From Frankia sp. AgB1.9 (GTDB taxonomy: Bacteria; Actinomycetota; Actinomycetes; Frankiales; Frankiaceae): a DNA stretch of 64,000 nucleotides. This document shows, piece by piece, positions 35,068 through 45,790 of this stretch. The notes under the pieces were generated by a model. The model was given only the letters and a program-made list of their open reading frames with translations. It was not told where the DNA came from and searched no databases. The stretch covers positions 59,727 through 123,726 of the forward strand of contig NZ_JADWYX010000004.1 in NCBI RefSeq assembly GCF_016786355.1, given 5' to 3'. Positions within the stretch are counted from its first letter, which is position 1. Every line of letters starts with the position of its first letter. A program made the translations under genes and the position numbers.

Positions 35068-36210
35068 GTGCGTCTCGGCCCGGACTCGTTCGGCGGTCCC
35101 CCAGCTGGCTCGCCCAGCGGTGGCCGCGCGGACCACGTCCATGAGAAGAGAAGGCCAAGCGAGGCCGCGGACGACCGGCGCCCGGGTGCCGGTCACGCGG
35201 ACGTGCCGGCCGAACGGGCTACCGCGACGAGCATCCGGCGCGGGCGGGCCACCCCGACGAGTTCCCGGCGCGGGCGGACGACGCCCGGAGGCCGCCCGGG
35301 TGGGCGGGCAGCGGGCGCGCTGCCCTGGCTCGCGGCCGCGGCGGTGGTCGCCGTGCAGATCCCGTACCCGCTGCTCGCCGCCGGCGGGACCGGTCGGGCC
35401 TGGTTGACGGCCGCCCAGGTGCTGGCCTTCTTCACCGCCTCGGTGAGCCACGCCGCGCACCGGCGCGGCTGGGGGTTCACCGCGCGCTATCTGACACTCA
35501 CGGTCACGCTGGGGCTGGTGGCCGAGGTGGTCGGGCTGCGCACCGGCTGGCCGTTCGGACGCTATGCCTACACCAACGGTCTCGGGCCCGAGATCGGTGG
35601 CGTCCCCGTGATCATCCCGCTGGCCTGGTCGATGATGGCCTACCCCGCTCTGCTGTTCGGTCGCCGTACCGCGACGATCCGGGGCCCGGGTACGGCGGGC
35701 CGGGCGGTGACCGCGCTCGTGGGCGGGATGCTGCTGGCCGGCTGGGACCTGTTCCTCGACCCGAGGATGGTCGCCGAGGGCTTCTGGGCCTGGGCGCCCA
35801 GCGACGGCCCCGGCCTCAACGGCATCCCGCTGACCAACACGGCCGGCTGGCTGGTCGTCGGTACCGTCCTCGTCGCCGTGCTGGACCGCCTTCCAGACCC
35901 CACCCGCGGCCATGCCGGGAACAGAGCGGACGGGTGGCCCACAGGGGACAGGGTGCCGCGGTGTCTCGTGTGGTGGACGTACGGGTCATGGCTGCTGGCC
36001 TGCGTCGCGTTCTTCGGGCAGCCCCTGGTGGCTCTGGTCGGCGGGGTCGGCATGGGGCTCCCGCTCCTGCTCGCCACCGGCGGCGGATCGCCCAGGTGGC
36101 GGCCCCTTCCCGCGCGGCGACCCGGGACCCGGTCCCGCCGCGGCCCGCCGAACACGACCGACTCGAACCCGGCCGACCCCGACCCGGTCGACCCGGACCC
36201 GCCGCGATGA
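35068..36210 (+). CDS. CruF/DUF422-like carotenoid 1,2-hydratase family membrane protein
   Basis: About 90 low-complexity Arg/Pro/Thr-rich residues precede a polytopic membrane domain of roughly eight segments. Family signatures: FFTASVSHAAHRRGW, LVAEVVGLRTGWPFGRYAYT, GVPVIIPLAWSMMAYPAL, LLAGWDLFLDPRMVAEGFWAW, GIPLTNTAGWL. Members (CruF, DUF422) hydrate the end double bond of acyclic carotenoid ends. The C-terminus ends in an Asp/Pro-rich tail. The start is uncertain; GTG 35068, 11 bp after the GNAT stop, lacks a clear Shine-Dalgarno, and a GTG near 35200 would also work. The stop overlaps the next gene by four bases, as expected for CruF-CruG-like pairs. Confidence 0.82.
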   Translation: MRLGPDSFGGPPAGSPSGGRADHVHEKRRPSEAADDRRPGAGHADVPAERATATSIRRGRATPTSSRRGRTTPGGRPGGRAAGALPWLAAAAVVAVQIPYPLLAAGGTGRAWLTAAQVLAFFTASVSHAAHRRGWGFTARYLTLTVTLGLVAEVVGLRTGWPFGRYAYTNGLGPEIGGVPVIIPLAWSMMAYPALLFGRRTATIRGPGTAGRAVTALVGGMLLAGWDLFLDPRMVAEGFWAWAPSDGPGLNGIPLTNTAGWLVVGTVLVAVLDRLPDPTRGHAGNRADGWPTGDRVPRCLVWWTYGSWLLACVAFFGQPLVALVGGVGMGLPLLLATGGGSPRWRPLPARRPGTRSRRGPPNTTDSNPADPDPVDPDPPR

Positions 36211-37346
36211 CCACCACGACAAGGACGGCCAGGCTGGTGGGGATGGCCGCCCGCGGGGCGGTCTGGTCCGGCTCGGCCGGGGCCGTGCTGGTCGCGGCGC
36301 ATGCCACCGTCAACACCCGGATCTGGCGACGGCCACCGCCGGCCCGACCGGTCGCCGAGCGGGTGAGCGTGCTGCTGCCGGCCCGCGACGAGGCCGAGCG
36401 GATCGGTGCGTGCCTCGCGGCCGTGCTCGCCTCGACCGACGTCCCGAACCTGGAGGTCATCGTCCACGACGACGCCTCCCGCGACGCGACCGGCGTGATC
36501 ACGACGGCGCTCGCCGCCGCCGACCCCCGGGTCGTGCTCCAGCGCGGGGCGGGCCCACCCGACGGCTGGCTCGGCAAGCCGCACGCCTGCGACCGGGCCG
36601 CCGCGGCGGCGACTGGCACGGTGCTGGTGTTCGTCGACGCGGACGTGACGGTCGAACCGGACGCGCTGGCCCGCACGGTCGCGCTGCTGCGCGAGGCCGG
36701 GCTCGACCTGGTCTGCCCGTACCCGCGGCAGGAGGCGGTCGACGTCCTGGAACGGCTGGTCCAGCCGTTGCTGCAGTGGTCGTTCCTGGCGCTGCTGCCG
36801 TTGCGGGCGGCCGAGCGCTCGCGGCGCGGCTCGCTGTCGGCCGCGAACGGACAGCTGCTCTGCGTCGACGCCGCCGCCTACCGGCGGGCCGGCGGGCACG
36901 CCTCGGTGCGGGCCGAGGTGCTGGAGGACATCGCGTTGCTGCGGGCGGTGAAGCGGGCCGGCGGGCGGGGTGCCGTCGCCGACGGGACCGACCTCGCCGT
37001 GACCCGGATGTACCGGGGCGCCGGCGAGCTGCGCGACGGGTACGCCAAGTCGTTGTGGGCGGCGGGTGGTGGCCGGCCGGCGGCCAGCGCCGCCCAGCTG
37101 GGCCTGCTCGGGTGGCTGTTCGTGCTGCCGGCGCTGGCCGCGCTGCGCGGCTCACGGGCCGGCCTGGCCGGCTACCTGGCCGGGGTCGCCGGCCGGCTGG
37201 TCACCGCCAGGGCCACCCGCGGACGAGGCTGGCCGGACGCCGCCGCCCACCCGGTGTCGATCGGCGCGCTGGCCTGGCTCACCGGGCTGTCCTGGTGGCG
37301 GCACAGGCGGGGCACGCTGCGTTGGAAGGGCCGCCAGGTCCACTGA
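36207..37346 (+). CDS. Glycosyltransferase family 2 (CruG-like carotenoid glycosyltransferase)
   Basis: A 379-aa GT2 enzyme with one hydrophobic N-terminal segment, the nucleotide-sugar domain (VSVLLPARDEAERIGACL, VIVHDDASRDATG, VLVFVDADVTVEP with the DAD metal motif) and C-terminal membrane segments (LGLLGWLFVLPALAAL). ATG 36207 overlaps the CruF-like stop (ATGA), which sets the start; the longer frame upstream lies within that gene. Pairing with a CruF-like hydratase suggests that it glycosylates the new carotenoid hydroxyl (inference from gene context). Confidence 0.83.
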   Translation: MTTTTRTARLVGMAARGAVWSGSAGAVLVAAHATVNTRIWRRPPPARPVAERVSVLLPARDEAERIGACLAAVLASTDVPNLEVIVHDDASRDATGVITTALAAADPRVVLQRGAGPPDGWLGKPHACDRAAAAATGTVLVFVDADVTVEPDALARTVALLREAGLDLVCPYPRQEAVDVLERLVQPLLQWSFLALLPLRAAERSRRGSLSAANGQLLCVDAAAYRRAGGHASVRAEVLEDIALLRAVKRAGGRGAVADGTDLAVTRMYRGAGELRDGYAKSLWAAGGGRPAASAAQLGLLGWLFVLPALAALRGSRAGLAGYLAGVAGRLVTARATRGRGWPDAAAHPVSIGALAWLTGLSWWRHRRGTLRWKGRQVH

Positions 37347-37396
37347 GGTTCCCTGTCGCGGCGGTGCGTGGCGCCGGGGATCGTTAGAGTCGCCGG

Positions 37397-38920
37397 GTGG
37401 CGAGGATCGTGGTGGTGGGCGCGGGCGTCGGTGGGCTCGCGGCGGCGGCCCGGCTCGCGGCCGCCGGGCATGTCGTCACGGTGTGCGAACAGGCGCCCGA
37501 GCTCGGCGGCAAGCTCGGCTGGTTCTCCCGGGACGGGTTCTCGTTCGACACCGGGCCGTCGCTGCTGACCATGCCCGAGGTCTTCGAGGAGCTGTTCACC
37601 GCGACCGGCGGGGCACTGGCCGCCAGCGTCGAGCTGCGCCGCCTCGACCCGATCGCCAGCTACCGGTTCACCGACGGCTCCGGTTTCGCCGCCCGGGCCG
37701 GCGACGACGACCTGCGCGCCGAGCTCGACGACACGCTGTACGCCGGCGCGGGCGCCGAGTGGGCCCGCTTCGACGCGCATGCCGCGAAGGTCTGGGAGGT
37801 CACCCGGGACACGTTCCTGTCCGGCCCGATGTCCGCCGGCCGGCTGCTGCGGCTGGCCGGAGCCCATCCGGGCGGGATCGGCGCGGTGACCGCCGGCCGG
37901 ACGCTGCGGGGCGTGGCCGCGCGGTACCTCAGCGACGACCGGCTGCGGATGTTCGTCGAGCGGTACGCGACCTACACCGGCTCCGACCCACGCCGCGCGC
38001 CGGCCGCGCTCGCCGTGATCGCGCACATCGAGCGCCGGTACGGCGGCTGGTACGTACCCGGTGGCCTGTACCGCCTCGGTGAGGCGATCGCCGAGCGGGC
38101 CCGCGAGCGCAGGGCCGAGATCCGGCTGGACACCCCGGTGATGACGATCTCCCGTGGGCCTGGCGGCCGGGTCGACGGGGTGATCCTCGCCGACGGTGGC
38201 CGGTTGCCGGCCGACGTCGTGGTCGCCAACGCGGACGCGGCGACGGTCTACGGCGGCCTGCTCGCCGGCTCGGCCGGGGGACGGCCCGGCCGCTGGCTGG
38301 CCGGCCGGGCGACGCCGTCCCTGTCCGGCTTCGCCCTGCTCCTGGCCCTCGGCCCACCCACCAACGTGCCGGCCACGGCCAGGACCATTGGGCCTGGCGG
38401 AACGGGTCACCATACGGTGCTCTTCCCGGCGGACTACGACGCCGAGTTCGACGCGGTCTTCCGCGGCCGGCTGCCGACCGACCCGACCGTCTACGTGTCC
38501 GCGCCCGCCGACCCTGCGCTCGCCCCGGCTGGGTGCTCGGCCTGGTTCGTCCTGGTGAACGCGCCGCCGCACGACCCCGGCCCAGGCCGAGCCGGCATCG
38601 ACTGGGACCGCCCGGGCCTCACCGCCACCTACGCGGCCCGGGTGCTGGAGCTGATGGCCGCGCGCGGCCTGGACGTCCGGGACCGGCTGCGCTGGTACGA
38701 GCCGATCAGCCCGGCCGACCTCGAGCGGCGCACCGGCACGCCGGGGGGTTCGATCTACGGCTCGTCGTCCAACGGCGCCCGCGCGGCGTTCCTGCGCCCG
38801 GCGAACCGGACGGCGGTGCCCGGGCTGTTCCTCGTCGGTGGTTCCAGCCATCCCGGCGGTGGACTGCCGTTGGTCGCGCTGTCGGCCCGGATCGTCGCGG
38901 ACCTCGTCGGCCCGGCCTGA
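37397..38920 (+). CDS. CrtI/CrtD-type carotenoid desaturase
   Basis: A FAD-dependent oxidoreductase of 507 aa: dinucleotide motif VVVGAGVGGLAAAARLAAAGH, substrate-side signature FDTGPSLLTMP, RYATYTGSDPRRAPA, and C-terminal VPGLFLVGGSSHPGGGLPLV. It is homologous to the CrtI at 41789. Placement after CruF- and CruG-like genes favours a CrtD-like 3,4-desaturase acting on hydroxylated ends over a second phytoene desaturase, but sequence alone does not decide. GTG 37397 is the only start giving the dinucleotide fold at the N-terminus. Last gene of the carotenoid operon. Confidence 0.85.
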   Translation: MARIVVVGAGVGGLAAAARLAAAGHVVTVCEQAPELGGKLGWFSRDGFSFDTGPSLLTMPEVFEELFTATGGALAASVELRRLDPIASYRFTDGSGFAARAGDDDLRAELDDTLYAGAGAEWARFDAHAAKVWEVTRDTFLSGPMSAGRLLRLAGAHPGGIGAVTAGRTLRGVAARYLSDDRLRMFVERYATYTGSDPRRAPAALAVIAHIERRYGGWYVPGGLYRLGEAIAERARERRAEIRLDTPVMTISRGPGGRVDGVILADGGRLPADVVVANADAATVYGGLLAGSAGGRPGRWLAGRATPSLSGFALLLALGPPTNVPATARTIGPGGTGHHTVLFPADYDAEFDAVFRGRLPTDPTVYVSAPADPALAPAGCSAWFVLVNAPPHDPGPGRAGIDWDRPGLTATYAARVLELMAARGLDVRDRLRWYEPISPADLERRTGTPGGSIYGSSSNGARAAFLRPANRTAVPGLFLVGGSSHPGGGLPLVALSARIVADLVGPA

Positions 38921-38951
38921 TCCGCGCCAGCGCCGGCTGAGGTGGCCGCGC

Positions 38952-39635
38952 TCACCGTCCCCGCAGGACGCGCCGCAGCACGGCGGCAAGCTGGCCGAGA
39001 CCGACCGCCGCGACCGCGAGCACGGCCGCCGTCGTCACGGCGGCCACCGGCTCCCGCAGCGCCGGGAGCACCCCGGCGGCGAGCAGCCCGGCGACGGTGA
39101 GGATCACCCGCGTCGGCCGCTCCCCCACCGTCACGACGCCGATCTCGCCGAAGCCCGCGTTGCCGGCCCGGGCCCTGGTGTACTCCAGCAGGAACAGACC
39201 GGCTCCCGCGGCGACGGCGAGCCAGCCAGGCGCCCCCAGCAGCCACAGCACGACCAGGTAAAGGGTGTCGGCGACCCGGTCGGCCACCGAGTCGAGCACG
39301 AAGCCGACGGGGCTGACCCGGTCCCGCAGGACCGCGACGGCGCCGTCGAGGCTGTCCAGCACGGCGCTGGCGAGCACGATCACCGCGGCGAGCAGCGGCC
39401 AGCGCCCGCCCGCGGCGGCCGGCGCCCTCGCGCGCGCCGGGGGGGCCCCCCCCACGGCCGTGACCGCCGCAGGCGGGGTCCCCAGGGCGGCGAGCGGCCG
39501 GGCGAACAGGTAGGTCAGGCCCAGCCACCGGCGGACGAGCACACCGCCGGTCGCGGGGTCGTACCCACCATGGGTGACGGACCACGCACGCAGGTAGCCG
39601 TCCCGGCCCGGCACGGGGGTACGCCTACGCCGCAC
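38952..39635 (-). CDS. CDP-alcohol phosphatidyltransferase family protein
   Basis: A 227-aa polytopic membrane protein. The catalytic motif is present as DSLDGAVAV...G...D...D (DSLDGAVAV, GFVLDSVADRVAD), with all four aspartates; the usual arginine after the alanine is valine. Such enzymes make phospholipids such as phosphatidylglycerol phosphate or inositol phosphate, but the alcohol cannot be inferred. GTG 39635. The gene converges with the desaturase and is divergent from the 82-aa gene. A short G7C8 run at 39439-39453 lies in the predicted second membrane segment and should be checked. Confidence 0.8.
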   Translation of the reverse strand: MRRRRTPVPGRDGYLRAWSVTHGGYDPATGGVLVRRWLGLTYLFARPLAALGTPPAAVTAVGGAPPARARAPAAAGGRWPLLAAVIVLASAVLDSLDGAVAVLRDRVSPVGFVLDSVADRVADTLYLVVLWLLGAPGWLAVAAGAGLFLLEYTRARAGNAGFGEIGVVTVGERPTRVILTVAGLLAAGVLPALREPVAAVTTAAVLAVAAVGLGQLAAVLRRVLRGR

Positions 39636-39661
39636 CGTCGCCTCCCCGTAGAGTCCCCCGC

Positions 39662-39910
39662 GTGAGCGAGCAGATTTCGGGCGTCGTCGACAGTGTGGAC
39701 GACCTTGACCCGGCCGAGTTCTTCAACACCCGCCGCGACCAGGTGGTGCTGGCTGTCAAGATCACGCCCGTGTTCGGCTCGCTCGACCTGGGCCTGGTCA
39801 TGGCCGTCGTCGACGCCGCCAACGATGCCGGCTTCGCCCTGGTCCGCGAGCAGCCGCTGCGAGACGAGTGGCTGCTGTGCGTCTTCGACGCCTACGAGGA
39901 CCAGGATTAG
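39662..39910 (+). CDS. Small acidic protein of unknown function (82 aa)
   Basis: GTG 39662 opens an 82-codon frame with strongly G/C-ending codons, as in true genes here. The protein is acidic and probably soluble (MSEQISGVVDSVDDLDPAEF; VVDAANDAGFALVREQPL; CVFDAYEDQD). I do not recognise the family. It converges with metF across a hairpin terminator and is divergent from the phosphatidyltransferase gene by 26 bp, so the two may share a promoter region. Confidence 0.7.
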   Translation: MSEQISGVVDSVDDLDPAEFFNTRRDQVVLAVKITPVFGSLDLGLVMAVVDAANDAGFALVREQPLRDEWLLCVFDAYEDQD

Positions 39911-39982
39911 GAGGCGGGAGTGGGCGAGCCCTGTTCGCTGACTTTCGGTCAGCTTCCCGCAGCCCACCTCCTGAATGCAGCC

Positions 39983-40000
39983 CCGGGGGACGGCCCCCGG
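39983..40000. terminator. Hairpin between the 82-aa gene and metF
   Basis: CCGGGGG-ACGG-CCCCCGG forms a 7-bp all-GC stem with a 4-nt loop between two convergent genes, so it could end transcription in either direction. No U-run follows, as is usual in high-GC actinobacteria. Confidence 0.55.
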
Positions 40001-40008
40001 ACCCCCGC

Positions 40009-40944
40009 CTAGGAGGAGGACCCGGCGCGCCGGGTCCTCACCGCCTGGCAGATCTCGCGGGTCGCGCTGGAGCGGTTGAGGGTGATGAAGTGCAGGCCCG
40101 GCGCGCCGCCGGCGAGCAGCCGCTCGGAGAGGTCGGTGGCGACCTCGACACCGATCTCGCGGACCGCCTTCGGGTCGTCGGCCACGGCACGCAGCCGGCT
40201 GACGAGGTCGGCGGGCAGGTCCGCGCCGGACAGCAGCGCCATCCGCTCGATCTGCGCGACGTTGGTCACCGGCATGATGCCCGGGATGATCGGCGCCGAG
40301 CAGCCGCGGGCCCGCACCCGGTCGACCAGCCGGAAGTAGTCGTCGGGGCCGAAGAAGAACTGGGTGATCGCGTAGTCGGCGCCCGCGTCGAACTTGCGGA
40401 CCAGGAAGTCCGCGTCGCTGTCGTGGTCTGGCGAGCGGGGGTGCTTGTCCGGGAACGCGGCGACGCCGACGCAGAAGTCCCCGAGCGACTTCACCAGCTC
40501 GACCAGCTCGCTGGAGTACTGCAGCCCCTCCCGGTGGGCGACCCACTCGCCCTGCGGGTTGCCCGGCGGGTCGCCGCGCAGCGCCATCACGTTGTGCACG
40601 CCGACGCCGGCGTAGCTGCCGATCACCTGGCGCAGCTCGGCGACGGAGTGGTTGACGGCGGTGAGGTGCCCGATCGGGGTCAGCGTCGTCTCGGCGGCGA
40701 TCCGCTCGGTGACCCGGATCGTGCCGTCCCGGGTCGAGCCGCCGGCGCCGTAGGTCACCGAGACGAACGCCGGGTGCAGCGCCTCGATCTCGCGCAGCGC
40801 CTGCCAGAGGGCCCGCTCGCCGTCCTCGGTCTTGGGCGGGAAGAACTCGAAGGAGTAGGAGATCTCGCCCGCGGCCAGAAAGTCCTTCACTGACCTGGTG
40901 CGCGCCCGCTGGGGTGTGGCCGGCGCGCTTCCTACCGCTGTCAT
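40009..40944 (-). CDS. metF: 5,10-methylenetetrahydrofolate reductase MetF
   Basis: A FAD-dependent reductase making 5-methyl-THF for methionine synthesis. Signatures: [88 protein letters not shown] and HFITLNRS. The length of 311 aa is standard. ATG 40944; 29 bp downstream of the DUF4097-like gene on the same strand. No SAM or cobalamin riboswitch pattern was seen upstream. Confidence 0.96.
   Translation of the reverse strand: MTAVGSAPATPQRARTRSVKDFLAAGEISYSFEFFPPKTEDGERALWQALREIEALHPAFVSVTYGAGGSTRDGTIRVTERIAAETTLTPIGHLTAVNHSVAELRQVIGSYAGVGVHNVMALRGDPPGNPQGEWVAHREGLQYSSELVELVKSLGDFCVGVAAFPDKHPRSPDHDSDADFLVRKFDAGADYAITQFFFGPDDYFRLVDRVRARGCSAPIIPGIMPVTNVAQIERMALLSGADLPADLVSRLRAVADDPKAVREIGVEVATDLSERLLAGGAPGLHFITLNRSSATREICQAVRTRRAGSSS
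40016..40039. repeat. 24-bp perfect palindrome at the 3' end of metF
   Basis: A perfect 24-bp self-complementary sequence centred on GGCGCGCC with outer arms GAGGACCC and GGGTCCTC. It covers the last codons of metF (encoding RTRRAGS) and could also act in termination. Confidence 0.7.
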
Positions 40945-40973
40945 ACGGCGAGGGTAGCCGCAACAGGTGGCCG

Positions 40974-41720
40974 TCAGATGGGCAGGGCGCCACCGGATAC
41001 AGCGATTCCGATCCGGACCTGGCCGCCGTCGCTGCGCACCAGGACGGCGTGTGGGGCGGCCGGGTCGGTGGGCACGTCGACGTCGGGGATGGTCGCCGGG
41101 TCGGCCGACTCCACCTCGACGGCGTACCGGCCGTCCGGCAGCACGACGGTGATCGCGCCCGGCCCGCAGGCGACCGCCAGCCGTTCCGGCGCCCCGGTGA
41201 AGTGCAGGTTGACGTCACCGGTCCCGCTGCGCGCGGTCACGTGGCGCCCGGACAGCTCCCGACCGGCGATCGTCGCGGTCTCGGTCAGCAGCTCCAGGTC
41301 GCCGGCCGACCCCCACAGGCTGACCTCGCCGGCCCGCAGCTCCACCCGCGCGGGCGTGGCGCGCGGCAGCCGCAGCCGCAGCCTCGCCTCGCTCGTCTCC
41401 CCGTCGAGGCGCAGCGTGCCGCCCGCGTTGACCAGTCGGGGCACGGTCCGGCCGACCCGGCGACGTACCGTCAGGTCGACACGCACGTCGGACCGCTCGT
41501 CCTCGCCGATCTCGACCCGGCCGTCCGCCAGCCGCACCTCGACAGCCCGCACGCCCTCGACGGTGCGCACGGCGGTCACCGGGGGGCGCAGCAGCAGCCA
41601 CATCCCACTCAGCGCGACGGCCAGCAGGACGAGGCAGACGGCCACCGCGAGCACGTCGGAGACGGTGACATGGGACACGGCGAGTACTCCAGGCGGGACG
41701 GACCGGGCGGACGCACGCAC
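40974..41720 (-). CDS. DUF4097-like beta-strand repeat membrane protein
   Basis: One membrane segment ([22 protein letters not shown], about residues 23-44) is followed by a domain of short beta-strands typical of DUF4097/DUF2807-like adhesin folds: [53 protein letters not shown]. Function unknown; probably extracytoplasmic. The start is uncertain: 41720 or a GTG near 41671 just before the membrane segment. It lies upstream of metF and divergent from crtI. Confidence 0.65.
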   Translation of the reverse strand: MRASARSVPPGVLAVSHVTVSDVLAVAVCLVLLAVALSGMWLLLRPPVTAVRTVEGVRAVEVRLADGRVEIGEDERSDVRVDLTVRRRVGRTVPRLVNAGGTLRLDGETSEARLRLRLPRATPARVELRAGEVSLWGSAGDLELLTETATIAGRELSGRHVTARSGTGDVNLHFTGAPERLAVACGPGAITVVLPDGRYAVEVESADPATIPDVDVPTDPAAPHAVLVRSDGGQVRIGIAVSGGALPI

Positions 41721-41788
41721 CGTACCCGGCGCCGCGCCGCCGGGCGCTTACCCGGCCCCGCCGGGAACTGGACTGTGAGGGGGCCGAT

Positions 41789-43357
41789 GTGCGGACGGTG
41801 ACGGGGCCGACGGACCACGTGGTGGTGGTCGGTGCCGGGCTGGGCGGTCTGTCGGCCGCGCTCCGGCTGGCCGGGGCCGGCCGCCGGGTGACCGTGCTGG
41901 AACGGGCCGACGTGCCCGGCGGGCGGGCCGGGGTGTGGCGCTCGGGTGGCTATCAGTTCGACACCGGCCCGACGGTGCTGACGATGCCGGACCTACTCGC
42001 GGACGCGTTCGCGACGGCCGGCGAGGACCTCGCCGACTGGGTGACGCTGCGCCGGCTCGACCCGATGTATCGGGCCAGGTTCGCGGACGGCTCGGCGCTG
42101 GACGTGCGGGCCGACCCGGAGGCCACCGCGGCCGGGATCGCGGCGCTGTGCGGCCCGGCCGAGGCCGCGGGCTACCGGCGGTTCATCGAGACGGTCACGG
42201 CGATCTACCGCGCCGAGCTGCGCGACTTCATCGACGCCCAGCTCGACTCGCCGCTGGGCCTGCTGCGCCCCTCACTCGCCCGGCTGGCGGCACTCGGCGC
42301 GTTCCGCCGGCTCGACCGGCTGGTCGCGAGCCACCTGCGCGACCCGCGGACCCGCCGGCTCTTCTCGTTCCAGGCGATGTACGCCGGTCTCGCTCCGCAC
42401 CAGGCGCTGGGCGTCTACGCGGTGATCTCCTACATGGACTCGGTCGCCGGGGTGTTCCACGCCGAGGGCGGCCTGCACGCGGTGCCGGTGGCGATGGCCG
42501 CCGCCGCGGCCAAGCACGGGGCGACGTTCCGCTACGGCACGGCGGTGACCGAGGTGGAGGTGAGCGGCGGCCGGGCGGTGGCGGTGCGCACCTCCACCGG
42601 CGAGCGGATCGCCGCCGACGTCGTGGTGCTCAACCCGGACCTGCCGACCGCCTACCGGGAGCTGCTGCCGCCCACGGTGGCGCCGCGCCGGCTGGCCCGG
42701 CTGCGCTACTCGCCGTCGTGCTTCCTGCTGCTGGCCGGCGCGAGCGCGCACGCGCACCCGGACGCGGACCGGCTGGACGCGGCGCACCACACCATCCATT
42801 TCGGCGCGGCCTGGCGGCGCACGTTCAGTGAGATCATCGACCGAGGAGAGCTGATGAGTGACCCGTCATTCCTGGTCAGCGCCCCGTCGATGACCGAGCC
42901 GGCGCTCGCGCCGGCCGGGGGGCATGCCTTTCATGTCCTGTTCCCCACGCCCAATGCGCTCGCCGGGGCTGAACTCGACTGGTCGGTCATCGGCCCGCGC
43001 TACCGGGACGAGGTGGTCGCGACCCTGGAACGGCACGGCTACGAGGAATTCGGCGCCACGGTCGCCGTCGAGTCGATGACCACGCCGGCGGACTGGCTGG
43101 CCCGCGGTCTCGCGGCCGGAGCGCCGTTCGCGGCAGCACACACCTTTGGGCAGACCGGCCCGTTCCGGCCGGGCAATCTCGCGCCGGGCCTGGAAAACGT
43201 GGTGTTCACCGGCAGCGGCACCCGTCCGGGCGTCGGGGTGCCGATGGTGCTGATCTCGGGGCGGCTGGCCGCGGAACGGGTGGTCGGCCCGGGTCGCGCC
43301 GGCCGCCGCGCGCCCGGCCCGGACCGGGGTGTCCGCAACCGCCTCAGGAAACCGTAA
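41789..43357 (+). CDS. crtI: Phytoene desaturase CrtI
   Basis: FAD-dependent phytoene desaturase (522 aa) that introduces conjugated double bonds into phytoene at the membrane. Signatures: VVVVGAGLGGLSAALRLAGAG, FDTGPTVLTMPDLL, FQAMYAGLAPHQALGVYAVI, GGLHAVPVAMA and VVFTGSGTRPGVGVPMVLISG at the C-terminus. GTG 41789 follows a GAGGGGG site. It is on the same strand as crtB, but three MoxR-system genes stand between them. Confidence 0.93.
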   Translation: MRTVTGPTDHVVVVGAGLGGLSAALRLAGAGRRVTVLERADVPGGRAGVWRSGGYQFDTGPTVLTMPDLLADAFATAGEDLADWVTLRRLDPMYRARFADGSALDVRADPEATAAGIAALCGPAEAAGYRRFIETVTAIYRAELRDFIDAQLDSPLGLLRPSLARLAALGAFRRLDRLVASHLRDPRTRRLFSFQAMYAGLAPHQALGVYAVISYMDSVAGVFHAEGGLHAVPVAMAAAAAKHGATFRYGTAVTEVEVSGGRAVAVRTSTGERIAADVVVLNPDLPTAYRELLPPTVAPRRLARLRYSPSCFLLLAGASAHAHPDADRLDAAHHTIHFGAAWRRTFSEIIDRGELMSDPSFLVSAPSMTEPALAPAGGHAFHVLFPTPNALAGAELDWSVIGPRYRDEVVATLERHGYEEFGATVAVESMTTPADWLARGLAAGAPFAAAHTFGQTGPFRPGNLAPGLENVVFTGSGTRPGVGVPMVLISGRLAAERVVGPGRAGRRAPGPDRGVRNRLRKP

Positions 43358-43448
43358 CCGCCTTAAGGAACCGTAAACAAACCGGACGACCGTGGCCGAG
43401 CCTCGATTTTCCGCGCCGGCCTCGCGGCGGGGCTGGGAGAATGCAGCC

Positions 43449-44542
<1,094 letters not shown>

Positions 44543-44546
<4 letters not shown>

Positions 44547-45790
44547 GCCCGGGGCCGGGGACCGACGGCGCCGGCCAGACCCAAGCTGCTGGCCAGACCA
44601 ACGGCGCCGGCCAGACCCAGACTGCCGGCCAGCACGTACGGGCCACCGACCCGGTCGTCGAGCGGACCCTGCGGCACCTGGAGCTGACCGTGCTGCGCCG
44701 GCTCGACGGGCTGCTGCTCGGCGACTACCTCGGCCTGCTGCCCGGCCAGGGCAGCGAGAAGGCCGAGAGCCGCGAGTACCAGTTCGGTGACGACGTGCGG
44801 CGGATGGACTGGGCGGTCACCGCCCGTACGACGGTCCCGCACGTGCACGACCTGATCGCCGACCGGGAGCTGGAGACCTGGGCGCTGGTCGACCTGACCG
44901 GCAGCCAGCGCTTCGGCAGCGCCCGGTGCGAGAAACGAGACCTCGCGATCGCGGCGACCGGCGCGGTCGGGTTCCTGACCGCGCGGACCGGCAACCGGAT
45001 GGGCGCGGTCGCGCTCACCGACACCGGCACCCGGATGATCCCGGCCCGGCCGGGTCGGGCCGGCCTGCGGGCCCTGCTGCGCACCCTGCTGACGATCGGG
45101 ACCCCGGCTGAGCCTCCCCCGCGACCCGGGCGCGAGACGGCCGCCGCGGCCAGGACCGCCGACGGGACCAGGGCTGGCACGGATCTGGCGAAGGCGATCG
45201 AGTCGCTGCGCCGGCCGCCGCGCCGGCGCGGGCTGGTGGTCGTCGTGTCCGACTTCCTGTCCGTCGACCTGCGCTGGGAACGCCCGCTGCGGGCGCTGGC
45301 CGGCCGGCACGACCTGCTGGCGATCGAGGTCATCGACCCGCTGGAGCTGTCGCTGCCGAACGTCGGCCCGCTCGCGGTCGTCGACCCGGAGACCGGCGCG
45401 CTGTTCGACCTGCCCACGCACTCGCGCCGCTTCCGGGCCCGCTACGAGCAGGCCGCGGCCCGCCACCGCGACGACGTGGCCGCGGCGCTGCGGGGCGCCG
45501 GCGCGTCACACCTGCGGCTGCGGACCGACACCGACTGGCTGATCGAGATCGCCAGGTACGCGGCGGCCAGCCGGCGCGGGCAGGCGGCCCTGCGCTCCGC
45601 CGGCGCCCGCGGCGGCTCCCGGTCGCAGACCGGCAGGCCGCCCGGGACCGGTCCCGCGCCGACGGTGCCGCTGCTCCGTCCTGGCGGGCAAGAGCGGCCC
45701 GCTCGTCCCGGCGGGCAAAAGCCGCCCGAGGGCCCCGGCGGGCGCGGGCGGCCCTGGACGAACGCGACCCGAACAGGCGGGACGTCATGA
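44543..45790 (+). CDS. DUF58 domain-containing protein (second system)
   Basis: 415 aa, soluble, no clear membrane segment. An N-terminal Gln/Ala/Gly repeat (AGQTQAAGQTNGAGQTQTAG) precedes the DUF58 core: GREYQFGDDVRRMDWAVTARTTVPHV-type motif (as SREYQFGDDVRRMDWAV), then a VWA-like region ETWALVDLTGSQRFG and GLVVVVSDFLSVD. The C-terminal tail is Pro/Gly/Arg-rich. It overlaps both neighbours by four bases, so moxR, DUF58 and VWA form one translational unit. Confidence 0.88.

Noticed and set aside
40945..40973. Riboswitch before metF
   Set aside because: Only 29 bp separate metF from the upstream gene, too short for a SAM or cobalamin riboswitch.
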